DNA from: Deltaproteobacteria bacterium
Lineage (GTDB): Bacteria; Desulfobacterota; Desulfobulbia; Desulfobulbales; Desulfurivibrionaceae
DNA: 58,445 nucleotides
Direction: 5' to 3'
Assembly: GCA_013349285.1 (NCBI GenBank)
Contig: DUZU01000019.1
Span: 1 to 58,445 of the forward strand
Each line of letters starts with the position of its first letter. Position 1 is the stretch's first letter. A program made the position numbers and the translations under genes. Of this stretch, positions 58,422 to 58,445 are shown piece after piece. The notes under the pieces were generated by a model. It ran no database searches, was not told the origin of the DNA, and saw only the letters and a program-made list of their open reading frames with translations.

Positions 58422-58445
58422 ATGAAAATTGCCGCGCGATACTTT
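58422..58445 (+). CDS. Start of a plus-strand gene (partial, 8 codons)
   Basis: ATG at 58422 follows GAAGGGG with normal spacing and opens MKIAARYF up to the window edge. A 13-codon ORF ends just in front (ATG 58384, TGA 58423-58425). Too little remains to name a family. It is divergent from the kinase gene, so the 58323-58421 gap should hold promoters for both directions. Confidence 0.45.

Overview
The window looks like chromosomal DNA of a Gram-negative, anaerobic or facultatively anaerobic member of the Desulfobacterota, perhaps near the Desulfobulbales. This is an inference from gene content: a multihaem c-type cytochrome, a YedF/DUF1847/rhodanese sulfur-selenium set, a DUF4212-type sodium:solute symporter, a sigma-54 two-component system, a DUF2318/heavy-metal-domain operon, chemoreceptors and many lipoproteins. 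I found no rRNA, tRNA, CRISPR array, transposase or phage gene.

Layout. 0-4.2 kb: the tail of one chemoreceptor, a small zinc-ribbon-like protein behind a probable Fur box, a PstS-like periplasmic binding protein and a complete chemoreceptor. 4.6-8.6 kb: a compact, GC-rich housekeeping run (RlmN, RNase HI, a SprT-like/DUF2786 protein, a Dus-family enzyme). 8.6-14.0 kb: a candidate minus-strand small RNA, a small protein, a 137-bp imperfect palindrome, then minus-strand genes for a six-haem cytochrome, a large hybrid histidine kinase and a SixA-like phosphatase. 14.3-20.8 kb: a small membrane protein, a cNMP/CBS/DUF294 protein, a DEDDh exonuclease, the two-subunit symporter and an AEC permease. 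20.9-23.1 kb: a minus-strand operon YedF - DUF1847 - truncated IscA-like protein - rhodanese. 23.6-25.1 kb: two AT-rich envelope-type genes.

25.2-49.1 kb is the centrepiece: about 24 plus-strand genes, mostly overlapping or closely spaced, forming a type II fatty-acid/polyketide-like cluster. It has four ketosynthases with intact catalytic residues, two ketosynthase-like half proteins, two acyl carrier proteins, a ketoreductase, two hot-dog dehydratases, a thioesterase, an AMP-forming ligase, a PlsC-type and an LpxL-type acyltransferase, a GT2-DUF2062 glycosyltransferase, a LolA-like carrier, an MMPL exporter and a DUF3261 lipoprotein. That second half matches the aryl-polyene (APE) toolkit. 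The first half adds a CrtI/phytoene-desaturase-like FAD enzyme, a radical SAM/SPASM protein, two cobalamin-binding radical SAM proteins and a PagL-like lipid A deacylase. KS, ACP, desaturase-like and B12-radical-SAM genes together recall the gene sets proposed for ladderane lipids. No aromatic-starter enzyme is seen, so the product may be an unusual envelope-anchored polyene or cyclised lipid rather than a classical aryl polyene.

49.2-58.3 kb, minus strand: a TPR lipoprotein, penicillin-binding protein 1B, then a five-gene metal-related operon (heavy-metal-domain protein, DUF2318, small membrane protein, FtsX-type permease, ATPase). A well-formed sigma-54 promoter lies in front of that operon, directly downstream of an NtrC-type regulator and its kinase, so this two-component system probably controls it. 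The window ends with the first codons of a plus-strand gene.
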